A DNA stretch of 64,000 nt from an uncultured Bradyrhizobium sp. (GTDB lineage: Bacteria; Pseudomonadota; Alphaproteobacteria; Rhizobiales; Xanthobacteraceae): contig NZ_CAKZJO010000083.1 in NCBI RefSeq assembly GCF_936943645.1, positions 90,042 to 154,041 of the forward strand. The letters are read 5' to 3'. The number at the start of each line of letters is the position of its first letter. Position 1 is the first letter of the stretch. Shown here in pieces: positions 34,385 to 42,783 of the stretch. Below the pieces are notes generated by a model that was given only the letters and a program-made list of their open reading frames with translations, was not told where the DNA came from and searched no databases. The position numbers were made by a program, and so were the translations under genes.

Positions 34385-34738
34385 TCACTTCCTCAGAATG
34401 CCTGTATCCGTGTTTCCAAGCTGCTGGACGGCAGCGTTTGCGGCCGGCGTGTTGTAAGTCGGTCGGGACCCGCCGCCGTCCTGACCAGAAGGCGCCACGC
34501 CAAGTCTCTGGCCCGTCGTGCCGTGGCTTCTTGCATTGGACGCGTTGGGCCCTGGCGAACCGCCCGTCCCGCTCAGCGTGGTTCCGTTCGAAAGCGTCGA
34601 ACCGCCTCCGCCGCCTGAACCAGTCGCGCTCGCGCCGCCGCTCGATGAAGAGCCGCCTGAGGCGCCTCCCGAGCTTTGCGCCGAGGCAAACGAAATGGAG
34701 CCCAATAGAATAGTCAGGACCGCCGCCAGAACTTTCAT
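34385..34738 (-). CDS. Exported Gly/Ser-rich low-complexity protein
   Basis: A 117-residue protein. The signal peptide (MKVLAAVLTILLGSISFASA) is followed by about 45 residues made almost wholly of Gly, Ser, Ala and Thr, then a tail with GTTGQRLGVAPSGQDGGGSRPT and PAANAAVQQLGNTDTG. Start 34738 has AGGAAG upstream; the frame is open to 34801, but that start lacks the signal peptide position. Similar secreted, disordered proteins are common in rhizobia; no function is known. Confidence 0.72.
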   Translation of the reverse strand: MKVLAAVLTILLGSISFASAQSSGGASGGSSSSGGASATGSGGGGGSTLSNGTTLSGTGGSPGPNASNARSHGTTGQRLGVAPSGQDGGGSRPTYNTPAANAAVQQLGNTDTGILRK

Positions 34739-34804
34739 TCTTCCTGTTCCTCCTCTGTCAGTCAAATTGCCGGGTCTGTCGGCGAAAGCGCCAGCTCGCA
34801 ACGC

Positions 34805-35059
34805 CTATCGGCGGCGAGCGATCCAGGCTCCGGCGAGAAAGGCCACGATCAACGACCGCAACGGCGCCTTCACCGCTACCTCGCGCAACCGGTCAGCCCA
34901 TCGCGCCGTGGAGTCAAACGAAGGCAGGTTGGGCTGCGCACCGAACGCCGTTTTGTTCGCGCCGGAACTCGACCGCTGGTTCGAGGTTCGCGCCATGCCG
35001 CCCTGATCTTCCGTCAATCCGGAGGCTTCTGTCATTGCCGCTGCTTCCTTGATGTCCAT
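34805..35059 (-). CDS. Small C-tail-anchored hypothetical protein
   Basis: An 84-residue protein: polar N-terminal region, then an amphipathic helix (TARWADRLREVAVKAPL) and a C-terminal transmembrane segment followed by arginines (LIVAFLAGAWIARRR). This architecture resembles the tail of DUF883/ElaB-like membrane proteins, but the similarity is weak. ATG 35059 (MDIKEAAA) has GGAG 7 bases upstream and is preferred to 35065. It is just upstream of the Gly/Ser-rich gene in the same direction. Confidence 0.65.
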   Translation of the reverse strand: MDIKEAAAMTEASGLTEDQGGMARTSNQRSSSGANKTAFGAQPNLPSFDSTARWADRLREVAVKAPLRSLIVAFLAGAWIARRR

Positions 35060-35179
35060 GCACATGCTCCAATCCTGCTCCGGTTGCGAACAATGACTTG
35101 ATCTCAGGTGCCCGTCCGGCCCTGCTGGTTAGGTCGTTCGGAACTGATCGGCTCTGGCAGCGGCATTCATGCGAACTAT

Positions 35180-35956
35180 ATGGTCTGTCACACGCCCCGC
35201 CGTAACACTCCGTTGAAGAAGCCCTTGCTGATCTTTCTGTTCCTCGTCTTCGCACCGCTGGCAGCGTCAGCGGCAAGATATTTCTGGCTGGGCGATGGCC
35301 GCGAGAATTGGCAAATCGCCGACCGGTCGAGCGCTGGTCTTCTGCCTGCCGCAGCCGATCAGCCCGCAGCCGTCATCCGGGTGTTCGGAGCGAGAACGGT
35401 CAGATGGCGCAGCATCTTCGCGGTTCACACCTGGATCGTCGTCAAAGAGGAGAATGCGGCGACTTACACGAGGTATGACTACACGGCCTGGGGCGAGCCG
35501 ATCCGCACCAACGGTTTCGCTCCGGACGGGCGATGGTTCGGCGCTGCGCCGGAAACCATCGTAGCCGTCGACGGAGCGCGCGCGGAGGCGCTCATTCCTA
35601 AAATCCGGGACGTGATCGAAAACTACAAGTTTCGATCCTATGGCGACTACAGCGTCTGGCCGGGTCCCAATTCCAACACCTTCGTGCAAGCCGCACTCGA
35701 CTCCGTCCCCGAGCTCCGAGCCGTCCTGCCTCCGACCGCAATCGGCAAGGACTTCCCGTACACCGGCAGATGGATCGGCATGACGGCGTCCGGCACAGGC
35801 ATTTATGCGTCGCTTGCCGGATACATTGGTTTCTCGATTGGCTGGATCGAAGGCCTGGAGATCAACTTCTTCGGTGCCGTGCTCGGCTTCGACATCCGAC
35901 GCCCGGCGCTCAAGCTACCCGGCCTCGGCCGCGTTGGAATGTCCACCGGCGTATGA
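35180..35956 (+). CDS. DUF3750 family protein
   Basis: A 258-residue membrane protein. An N-terminal hydrophobic segment (PLLIFLFLVFAPLAASA) is followed by the DUF3750 domain: AVIRVFGARTVRWRSIFAVHTWIVVK, WGEPIRTNGFAPDGRWFG, YSVWPGPNSNTFVQ and PPTAIGKDF are characteristic. A central hydrophobic stretch (GIYASLAGYIGFSIGW) may re-enter the membrane. ATG 35180 was chosen; the in-frame 35108 extension is not family-like. The WPGPNSNTF motif resembles permuted NlpC/P60-type active-site surroundings, but the catalytic role is unproven. Confidence 0.85.
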   Translation: MVCHTPRRNTPLKKPLLIFLFLVFAPLAASAARYFWLGDGRENWQIADRSSAGLLPAAADQPAAVIRVFGARTVRWRSIFAVHTWIVVKEENAATYTRYDYTAWGEPIRTNGFAPDGRWFGAAPETIVAVDGARAEALIPKIRDVIENYKFRSYGDYSVWPGPNSNTFVQAALDSVPELRAVLPPTAIGKDFPYTGRWIGMTASGTGIYASLAGYIGFSIGWIEGLEINFFGAVLGFDIRRPALKLPGLGRVGMSTGV

Positions 35957-36099
35957 GAGCGGGACCTTGATTGCCGGCACCATTGGCTGCTTGGCGCCGA
36001 GCATGCGTGAGGCGCCCTTCATTGTCAGCACACGCCCCAAGCACGACCTATCGGCTTGAGCGAGGCCGAAAGGCGCACACCGCCCGCGATCGCAGGGCT

Positions 36100-37842
36100 T
36101 CAGTTGTTGGATTGCTTTCCCGGAACAGCCTGGCTGTCTTGCGTTCCGCGCGTTCGCTGGTTGATGATGTCAATAACCGCACGTGGGATTGGCACCGAGT
36201 AGGCGAACTTGCCGCGATCCCCTTTCCAGCTGCCCGAGTGAGCAACCCCGATGACTTTTCCGCTCTTCAGATCGATGAGAGGACCGCCGCCCACGCCGCC
36301 GGTCGTGCTGATGTCGGTCGTGAGCACCGTCGTGTCCCCGACCGGATATATCGACATGGAAGAACCGACGGCAAGCACCCGCCCCGGCATCAACCGCTTC
36401 TTTCCATCAGTCTCCCCGAGCAGACGCTTCATGAACTCCTCAGGCATACGTGGGTCGCGGACAGGATAACCGATCACGTGGACATAGCTCCCGATGATGT
36501 CGTTCGGCGCGGGTAGCGGATCGGCAACGCTCAGCGGAGGCTGGAGAACCTGATCATGACCGTGCAGCTCTATCAACACGAGCGGTGAATCGGTTGTCTC
36601 CTTCGGGTAAATGACATCACCGAGCTCAAGCGATGGGGCACAATTGGCCGCGCTCGGCCCAAGACAAAGGGTGGGCGGCTTTGCGGGCTTGGATGGCTCC
36701 GTTTTTGACACACGAAGCGCATTGCTGACGTAGGAGGTTGTCATCATGACGCCGGGCGCCACGATGAATCCGGTGGCAGTGGGGTTTCCAACGGAGTCCA
36801 AAATCAGCCCTGTGGAACCGGCTGCTGCGCCGATCTCCACAATATGGCGCTTCAGCACGCCGGCCCAATTCTCCGGCGGGTCCTTGAGCTTGCCATTGTC
36901 GAGCAGAATGGCGGGCCGCGCGATGGCAAGGGCCGCCATGCGCTTCTCTTGCTCCGGCAGGCCCTGCAATTCCGAGCTCAACATGGCATAGCGAACCCGT
37001 GCCTCCTGCGCCTCGATCAATTCGTCCTGGGTCCGCTTTTTTTCAGGAAGAAGCTCCAGCAGATCCGCGCGAAGGCGATAGATTCCCGGCAGGACATGGT
37101 TGTCCTCATAATGCGAACGCAGTGTTGCCGCGTGCTTGCGGACGACCTGGAGGCCCTTTTCGTCCAGTCCCTCCGGCGTCGAGGCGGCGTCCTCGAGGGC
37201 GTAGAGGTCGGTCAGAGCGGCAGCGAAGTCGCAGAACTGTGTGCGTGGAATGGCCGCGAATTTCGCATCGCTGCTCGCCGCTCGCGCCCACGAAATCGAA
37301 CAGGCGATATAGGCGGCCTCTTCCTGAGCAGTCGCCCGGCTGGGTACAAGGAATTTCGTGAGAGCGGGGGCGCCGCCAGCGGGTCTCGGCGCTTGCGGCC
37401 ATTCGACTGCCGCAAGAAAGGCCCCCGGACGCTGAGTCACGCGGCCGCTTACTTCATTTGGCTCGAGAAAGCCACGCCGAACCGCTGTCAGGATCTGACG
37501 CACATTGATGTTCTGAACGGTGATGTCGACTCCGGCCAGCGCTTCGGGTGGCAGGTTTAACGCGGGCATTCCCGGAATCGCATAAGTCGGGTCGCTCGGA
37601 GTGTCGCCGCTGCGGCGGGACTGATAGTCGATCACCTGTTGCGAAAGGATCGTCTGGGCCGCGACGATCCGCTGAGAAAACGCCTGGCTCGCACCATCGT
37701 CCTTCCCGGACTCGGACACGACATCGAAGGTGCCGATATAGACCCGCGTGTCGAGCCATACGGTCCAGAGTTCGCGCGCTGCGACCCCGACGATTCCCAG
37801 AAGCAACGCGCTATAAACGAGCTTGAGGAGCAAGCTTATCAT
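36100..37842 (-). CDS. Membrane-anchored trypsin-fold pseudoprotease
   Basis: A 580-residue protein with one N-terminal transmembrane helix (about 3-21), a ~310-residue helical region with scattered cysteines, and a C-terminal chymotrypsin/trypsin-like domain (about 340-570). The fold is recognisable from TGFIVAPGVMMTTSYV, DSPLVLIEL and GGPLIDLKSGKVIGVAHSG. The catalytic residues are not conserved: the TAAHC position reads TTSYV (Tyr371 for His), and GDSGGP reads GVGGGP (Gly518 for Ser). It therefore probably binds rather than cuts substrates. ATG 37842 is preferred to GTG 37878. Stand-alone gene. Confidence 0.8.
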   Translation of the reverse strand: MISLLLKLVYSALLLGIVGVAARELWTVWLDTRVYIGTFDVVSESGKDDGASQAFSQRIVAAQTILSQQVIDYQSRRSGDTPSDPTYAIPGMPALNLPPEALAGVDITVQNINVRQILTAVRRGFLEPNEVSGRVTQRPGAFLAAVEWPQAPRPAGGAPALTKFLVPSRATAQEEAAYIACSISWARAASSDAKFAAIPRTQFCDFAAALTDLYALEDAASTPEGLDEKGLQVVRKHAATLRSHYEDNHVLPGIYRLRADLLELLPEKKRTQDELIEAQEARVRYAMLSSELQGLPEQEKRMAALAIARPAILLDNGKLKDPPENWAGVLKRHIVEIGAAAGSTGLILDSVGNPTATGFIVAPGVMMTTSYVSNALRVSKTEPSKPAKPPTLCLGPSAANCAPSLELGDVIYPKETTDSPLVLIELHGHDQVLQPPLSVADPLPAPNDIIGSYVHVIGYPVRDPRMPEEFMKRLLGETDGKKRLMPGRVLAVGSSMSIYPVGDTTVLTTDISTTGGVGGGPLIDLKSGKVIGVAHSGSWKGDRGKFAYSVPIPRAVIDIINQRTRGTQDSQAVPGKQSNN

Positions 37843-38036
37843 GTGCTGATCTTCTTGTTTCCGGGATCGGCCCGTCACGACCCAATTGCGACGTTAGCAG
37901 AGGATTGGCCTCGAGGCGAAGATCGTTGTGGAGACCACTTCCGGAAAGATCGGTCAGGGCGCATCCCGCCCGGCGCGGCGCTACCAGCCTTCCGGTCGGT
38001 TCAAGCCCAAGACCAACAGTCAGATGAAACGTTCAA

Positions 38037-38068
38037 CGTCGCCTTCTGACAGAAGAGCAAAGGCGACG
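38037..38068 (-). terminator. Possible terminator after the GrlR-like gene
   Basis: A 9-bp perfect inverted repeat (CGTCGCCTT and AAGGCGACG) with a 14-base loop lies 15 bp past the stop of the minus-strand gene at 38083. There is no long T-run, so the call is tentative. Confidence 0.4.
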
Positions 38069-38082
38069 AAATTATCGGCTGC

Positions 38083-38787
38083 CTACGCCCGTCGCATCAG
38101 CTTCAGCGATGCCGCCAGCCGCAAGCTCCGCTTCCCCGCCAGCGCGATGCCTTCGAGCTCGCCGCTGTCTTCCGTGCAGGTCCCGGAGAATCCGATCCCG
38201 ACCTCGAAGCCGCCGAACACGGGGTTCTCGCCCTTCGCCGGGGTGTGCTCCTGGTTCAGCATCTCGCCCTTCCAGCGGCCGTCGGCCGAGGAATAGGAGC
38301 CGAGATAATAGAAGAACGCGTCACCGCCGAGGATGCGTCCGTCGATCAAGAGCATCACGCCGGAGAGGCCGGCATCGACGCCGTCGAGCGCGCGCAGGCT
38401 CATGCCGTAGAGCCCATTGGCGATGCCGCCCTGCCCGATCGTGCCGCGCGGCGGCAGCGCCCCGTCGTCGAGCCGCGTGAGATTGGCCCAGAAATGGGCA
38501 CCGGGCATTGTGTCCGCACCGCCCTCGAGACGGATCTCGTTGCCGACCAGCCGGCCGCGTGCGCCGATCGAGGCGACGTCCGCGCCCATCAGCGGCTTGT
38601 AGTTGGGATCGAGGTTGTGCCGCTCGGTGATGACCTCGGCGACGATCTCGCCGCCCTGCTCGGCGTAGGTGCCAAGGTGCGCAAAGCCCGAATTGCCACC
38701 CAGCATCTTGCCGTCATGCAGACACATGATGCTGCGCCCGAACGCATCGTTGACGCCGTATTCAACCTTGTAGAGCCCGTCCAGCAA
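38083..38787 (-). CDS. GrlR-family protein, tandem domains (copy 1)
   Basis: A 234-residue protein made of two GrlR-like beta-barrel units. The second (about 120-234) is closest to the family: NGLYGMSLRALDGVDAGLSG, ILGGDAFFYYLGSY, GRWKGEMLNQEHTP, VGIGFSGT. The first (about 1-105) is divergent (KMLGGNSGFAHLGTY). GrlR was described in pathogenic E. coli as a repressor that sequesters the activator GrlA; no GrlA is here, so the function is open. The start appears to be TTG 38787, since an in-frame stop lies upstream. Two paralogs lie within 9 kb. Confidence 0.72.
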   Translation of the reverse strand: MLDGLYKVEYGVNDAFGRSIMCLHDGKMLGGNSGFAHLGTYAEQGGEIVAEVITERHNLDPNYKPLMGADVASIGARGRLVGNEIRLEGGADTMPGAHFWANLTRLDDGALPPRGTIGQGGIANGLYGMSLRALDGVDAGLSGVMLLIDGRILGGDAFFYYLGSYSSADGRWKGEMLNQEHTPAKGENPVFGGFEVGIGFSGTCTEDSGELEGIALAGKRSLRLAASLKLMRRA

Positions 38788-39074
38788 CGCAATCAGCCCG
38801 CAAATTCGAAAAAGAACCGCCGGCTAACTAGCATTGCCGCAGCAGCGCGGCCACCCGGCTTTTGCGCGCAGGCCCGTTGCGTATCTCCGCGGCGATGAGT
38901 GCATCATGTCCCTGTTTTGCCCGACGAGACAAGGCATTCCCGGCAAATCGCGACGCGCCGTTTCGGCCGACGGGCGATTTCGGCGATCAAGCGATTTCAA
39001 GCACTTGGCTACTGTGCATGGGGTTGTTTTCGCACTTTTTGCCTGGCCGGTCTCACACGGCCTTGCTCAGCGGG

Positions 39075-39224
39075 TCAATCACGCTTGAAATACTGCACCT
39101 CGCGCTCGTGCTTCTCAGCGGCCGCACGGCTCTTGAAGGTCCCGAGGTTGCGCCGCTTGCCGGTCTTGGGGTTCACCTTGCGCGAATAGAGGCGGTATTC
39201 GCCCGACGCCAGTTTACGGATCAT
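39075..39224 (-). CDS. Small basic conserved hypothetical protein
   Basis: A 49-residue highly basic protein (MIRKLASGEYRLYSRK, then NPKTGKRRNLGTFKSRAAAEKHEREVQ). The 'SGEYRLYSRKxNPKTGKRRNLGTF' layout recalls the Arm-type DNA-binding beta strands of integrases or a small nucleic-acid-binding protein, and is widespread as an annotated hypothetical in rhizobia. Start 39224 has GGAGCG upstream. Function unknown; nucleic-acid binding is a guess from charge and pattern. Confidence 0.65.
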   Translation of the reverse strand: MIRKLASGEYRLYSRKVNPKTGKRRNLGTFKSRAAAEKHEREVQYFKRD

Positions 39225-39295
39225 GATTGCGCTCCGTTGTGACCCGGCATCAACCGCGCAGGCGCGCGCCGGGTTCCGTCTGGTCCCGGCTCCGA

Positions 39296-40117
39296 TCAGA
39301 AGCACAGCGTGGTGACGAGCTTGCCACGCTTGTCCTTGATCGCATAGGGGCAGCGCAGCCGTTCCAGCGCCTTCTTGGCGTCCTCGTCGCCGAGCGCGGC
39401 GGCACGCTCGTAATAGGCTTTCGCGGCGTCCTTGTCCTTCGGCCCGCCGCGCCCTTCCTGCGCGAAGGCCCCCATCCGTTCCAGCGCGCCGGAATGGTTT
39501 TGTGCGGCTGCCTTCTCGAATAGCGCACGCGCCGCGACGTCATCCTTCGCGCCCCCCGTGCCTTCGGAGAGCATCAGGCCGAGCTGATACTGCGCTTCAG
39601 GGTTGGTCTCGGCCGCCTTGCCGAGCAGCGCGCGCGCCTGCACGGGATCGGCCGGCGCGGCGCCGCCCGCGCCGCCGAGCGCGGCGAGATTGCTGACGCC
39701 GCGGGGATTGCCTGATTGCGCCGCCTTCTCGAACAGCTTTCGCGCCTGCGTTTCGTCCCTGGCGACACCGGAGCCGGTGCCATAGGCGACACCGAGCTCG
39801 ACCATGGCCGCGCTCGATCCCTTGTCGGCCGCCTTGCGCCAGGCGGCGATCGCCTCGCTCGTCTGCCGGTTGGCCGCATAGGCACGGCCGAGCGCGAACA
39901 TCGCGCGCCGCGAGGACGGCGCGGCCTGCCTGCAGAACTTGATCGCAGTCGCGACATCGGCGGATGCGATCTCGCTGACGCCCCTCACGTCGGCCGGCTT
40001 GTCGGGATCGCTGGGATCGGCTGCCACGCGGTCGCACAGAACGAGGTCGGCCGATTGCGCGAGCGCGCCCGAGGGCGCGGCGAGCGCGAGCAGGATGGTC
40101 AGGAGACAAATCCGCAT
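39296..40117 (-). CDS. Exported Sel1-repeat protein
   Basis: A 273-residue periplasmic protein. The signal peptide (MRICLLTILLALAAPSGALA) is followed by at least four Sel1-like repeats, each with the A..LG..Y..G.GV..D...A...F.KAA..G pattern (for example MVELGVAYGTGSGVARDE and YQLGLMLSEGTGGAKDD). Sel1 repeats form an alpha-solenoid for protein-protein contacts. The C-terminus ends in a Cys pair (RCPYAIKDKRGKLVTTLCF). ATG 40117 gives the clean signal peptide; the in-frame TTG 40147 is the alternative. Confidence 0.85.
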   Translation of the reverse strand: MRICLLTILLALAAPSGALAQSADLVLCDRVAADPSDPDKPADVRGVSEIASADVATAIKFCRQAAPSSRRAMFALGRAYAANRQTSEAIAAWRKAADKGSSAAMVELGVAYGTGSGVARDETQARKLFEKAAQSGNPRGVSNLAALGGAGGAAPADPVQARALLGKAAETNPEAQYQLGLMLSEGTGGAKDDVAARALFEKAAAQNHSGALERMGAFAQEGRGGPKDKDAAKAYYERAAALGDEDAKKALERLRCPYAIKDKRGKLVTTLCF

Positions 40118-40149
40118 GGACACGACGTTGCATTCCCGCTCAGGCAAAT

Positions 40150-40833
40150 CTAGGGCTCCAGTCCCGATTGGCGCAAGGCGGGTGCGACCTCCGGCGATGC
40201 CAGGTAACGCAACAGCCGCTCCGCGGCGTCGGCATGTTTTGCGCCTGCGATACAGCCGGCCGAGAACACCGCCGGCGTCTGCAACTCGTGCGGGATCGGA
40301 CCGACCACCTCGATGCCGCCGACCTGCTTCAGTTCGCTGAGCTGCTGCACGGCAAGGTCAGCTTCGCCCGTCACGAGCCGTTCGGCGGTGAAGCCCTGCT
40401 CGACGACGGTCGCCCTGGCATTGATCTCCGCGGCGATTCCCATCCGGACGATCAGCTCGGCGAAATAGACACCGCTCGCGCCCAGCCGCGAATAGGCCAC
40501 GGACCGCGCCGCGAGCAGCGTCTTGCGCAGCGCCGCTTCGCTGCTGATGTCGCGATACACCTGCCCTGCTAGCACGGCGATGCCGACATAGGATCGCGCC
40601 AGATCGGCCGCGCCATCGGCGAGTACGCGGCCCTCGCCGATCATCTCATCCAGCCCCTCGCGCGTGAGGATGACGAGGTCGGCAGCCTCGCCGGCGCGCA
40701 AGCGCTTGAGCAGCGCCAGGGTCGGCGCGAAATCGGCGTCGATATGGATGCCCGTTTCGGCCTCGAAGGCCGAAGCCAGGCTGCGCATCGCGCCCATCAG
40801 GCCGAGCGTCGAAAGCATGCGAACTGTTTCCAT
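40150..40833 (-). CDS. ModA-like substrate-binding protein without signal peptide
   Basis: A 227-residue protein of the molybdate-binding (ModA/periplasmic binding type 2) fold: GAMRSLASAFEAETGI, LKRLRAGEAADLVILT, SVAYSRLGASGVYFAELI, and a late segment AERLLRYLASPE. It begins METVRMLSTLG with no leader, so it should remain in the cytoplasm, unlike a transport receptor. No permease or ATPase is adjacent. It might be a cytosolic ligand sensor or storage protein; a misassigned start is unlikely because no hydrophobic leader is encoded upstream in frame. Confidence 0.82.
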   Translation of the reverse strand: METVRMLSTLGLMGAMRSLASAFEAETGIHIDADFAPTLALLKRLRAGEAADLVILTREGLDEMIGEGRVLADGAADLARSYVGIAVLAGQVYRDISSEAALRKTLLAARSVAYSRLGASGVYFAELIVRMGIAAEINARATVVEQGFTAERLVTGEADLAVQQLSELKQVGGIEVVGPIPHELQTPAVFSAGCIAGAKHADAAERLLRYLASPEVAPALRQSGLEP

Positions 40834-40851
40834 GAGCCTTTCCCGTCGCGT

Positions 40852-41553
40852 TCAGGCGCGATGCATCAGCTTGAGCGCGGCGGTGAGGCGCAAGGAGCGC
40901 TTGCCGGCAAGCGCGGTCGCCTCCAGCACCGCCTCTTCCGCGTCATAGCTGCCCGAGAAGCCGATGCCGACCTCGTGGCCGCCGAAGATCGGATCGTCCT
41001 TGGCCGGCGTATGCTCCTGGTTGAGGATCTGGCCCTTCCAGCGGCCGTTCGCGGCCGTGTAGCTGCCGAGATAATAGAACGCGGCATCGCCGCCGAGGAT
41101 GCGCCCTCCGTTGAGCAGCATCACGCCGGTGAGGCCGCCGTCGAGACCGTCGAGCATGCGCAGATGAATCGAGTAGAGGCCGTCGGTGATGCCGGCTTCG
41201 CCGACGCCGGCGGCGACCGGCACCTCGTCTTCGGTGATCGGCGTCATGAGCGACTGGAACGGCACGCCCGGCAGCTCCTTCAACTCGCCCGTCAAGCGAT
41301 AGAGATCGCCGTCGGCCCAGCCCTTGGCGATCAGGGTCGCATCATCGGTGCCGGCCATGGCGCGGTAGTTCGGGTCGGGGTTGTGGCGGACCGTCTTGAT
41401 GACGATGTCGACGCCGGCTTCAGTCCGTTCATAGGTGCCGATATGGGCGAAGGCTGAATTGCCACCCAGCAGCTTGCCGTTCGCCACATGCATCACGCTC
41501 CGGCCGACCGCGTGGCCGAGCTGAAATCTCGTTTTGTAGAAGCCTTCAAACAC
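40852..41553 (-). CDS. GrlR-family protein, tandem domains (copy 2)
   Basis: A 233-residue paralog of the gene at 38083 with the same two-unit layout: first unit VFEGFYKTRFQLGHAVGRS and KLLGGNSAFAHIGTY; second unit ITDGLYSIHLRMLDGLDGG, GRILGGDAAFYYLGSY, GRWKGQILNQEHTP and VGIGFSGSY. Start GTG 41553 aligns with copy 1; an in-frame ATG at 41580 adds 9 residues. It lies 18 bp upstream of the ModA-like gene in the same direction, so the two may share a transcript. Confidence 0.75.
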   Translation of the reverse strand: MFEGFYKTRFQLGHAVGRSVMHVANGKLLGGNSAFAHIGTYERTEAGVDIVIKTVRHNPDPNYRAMAGTDDATLIAKGWADGDLYRLTGELKELPGVPFQSLMTPITEDEVPVAAGVGEAGITDGLYSIHLRMLDGLDGGLTGVMLLNGGRILGGDAAFYYLGSYTAANGRWKGQILNQEHTPAKDDPIFGGHEVGIGFSGSYDAEEAVLEATALAGKRSLRLTAALKLMHRA

Positions 41554-41672
41554 CAGCCGTGTCCCGGCCCTCGCGCGCATCCCGGTCCACTCTATCCCGC
41601 TTTCCCTGGCGGTAGACAAGTTTCGCGAGAGTAAGGCCTGTGGGCCACAGGGATGACCGAGATCCAAATGAA

Positions 41673-41704
41673 AATCCGCCGGAGCCTTGCAGCTCCGGCG
41701 GATT
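41673..41704 (-). terminator. Terminator of glnII
   Basis: A perfect 13-bp inverted repeat (AATCCGCCGGAGC and GCTCCGGCGGATT) with a 6-base loop, followed on the minus strand by TTTT, about 45 bp after the glnII stop codon. Confidence 0.85.
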
Positions 41705-41748
41705 GTGAGCCAACCCGGGCCAGCCCCCCAGCCCGGGCCGGGAGGATC

Positions 41749-42783
41749 TTAGGCCGCGGCCTTCTTGTCAGCCGGCACGGACGCGATCGTCTTCAGGATC
41801 TGCGAAGCGATCTGGTATGGGTCGCCTTGCGAGTTCGGACGGCGGTCTTCCAGATAGCCCTTGTAGCCGTTGTTGACGAAGGAGTGCGGAACGCGGATCG
41901 AGGCGCCGCGGTCGGCCACGCCATAGCTGAACTTGTTCCACGGCGCGGTCTCGTGCTTGCCGGTCAGACGCTTGTCGTTGTCCGGGCCGTAGACGGCGAT
42001 GTGGTCCATCAGGTTCTTGTCGAAGGCGGCCATCAACGCCTCGAAATACTCCTTGCCACCAACCGTACGCATGTACTCGGTGGAGAAGTTGGCGTGCATG
42101 CCCGAGCCGTTCCAGTCGGTGTCGCCGAGCGGCTTGCAGTGGAACTCGATGTCGATGCCGTACTTCTCGGTCAGGCGCAGCATCAGGTAGCGAGCCATCC
42201 ACATTTCGTCAGCGGCCTTCTTGGAGCCCTTGCCGAAGATCTGGAATTCCCACTGGCCTTTCGCGACTTCCGCGTTGATGCCTTCGTGGTTGATGCCGGC
42301 CGCGAGGCAGAGGTCGAGATGCTCTTCGACGATCTTGCGGGCGACATCGCCGACGAACTTGTAGCCGACGCCGGTGTAGTACGGGCCCTGCGGCGCGGGA
42401 TAGCCGTATTCGGGGAAGCCGAGCGGACGGCCGTCCTTGTAGAAGAAGTACTCCTGCTCGAAGCCGAACCAGGCGCCGGCGTCGTCGAGGATGGTGGCGC
42501 GCTTGTTCGACGGATGCGGGGTCTTGCCATCGGGCATCATGACTTCGCACATCACGAGCACGCCGTTGGTGCGCGCGCCGTCCGGGAACACGGCGACCGG
42601 CTTCAGCACGCAATCTGAGCTGTGGCCTTCGGCCTGCTGGGTGGAGGAGCCATCGAAGCCCCAGAGCGGAAGCTGCTCGAGCGTCGGGAACGACGCGAAT
42701 TCCTTGATCTGAGTTTTGCCGCGCAAGTTCGGAGTCGGCGTATATCCGTCGAGCCAGATGTACTCGAGCTTATACTTGGTCAT
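41749..42783 (-). CDS. glnII: Glutamine synthetase type II
   Basis: A 344-residue eukaryote-like GSII. Diagnostic elements are KLEYIWLDGY, LWGFDGSSTQQAEG, FGFEQEYFFY, GINHEGINAEV, HCKPLGDTDWNGSG and NKFSYGVADRGASIRVP, which include the glutamate metal ligands and the ATP/glutamate-binding residues. GSII condenses glutamate and ammonia to glutamine; unlike GSI it is not adenylylated and is controlled mainly at transcription by nitrogen status. ATG 42783 matches the family start. The gene has a sigma-54 promoter at 42867-42882 and a divergent GstI-like gene. Confidence 0.97.
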   Translation of the reverse strand: MTKYKLEYIWLDGYTPTPNLRGKTQIKEFASFPTLEQLPLWGFDGSSTQQAEGHSSDCVLKPVAVFPDGARTNGVLVMCEVMMPDGKTPHPSNKRATILDDAGAWFGFEQEYFFYKDGRPLGFPEYGYPAPQGPYYTGVGYKFVGDVARKIVEEHLDLCLAAGINHEGINAEVAKGQWEFQIFGKGSKKAADEMWMARYLMLRLTEKYGIDIEFHCKPLGDTDWNGSGMHANFSTEYMRTVGGKEYFEALMAAFDKNLMDHIAVYGPDNDKRLTGKHETAPWNKFSYGVADRGASIRVPHSFVNNGYKGYLEDRRPNSQGDPYQIASQILKTIASVPADKKAAA

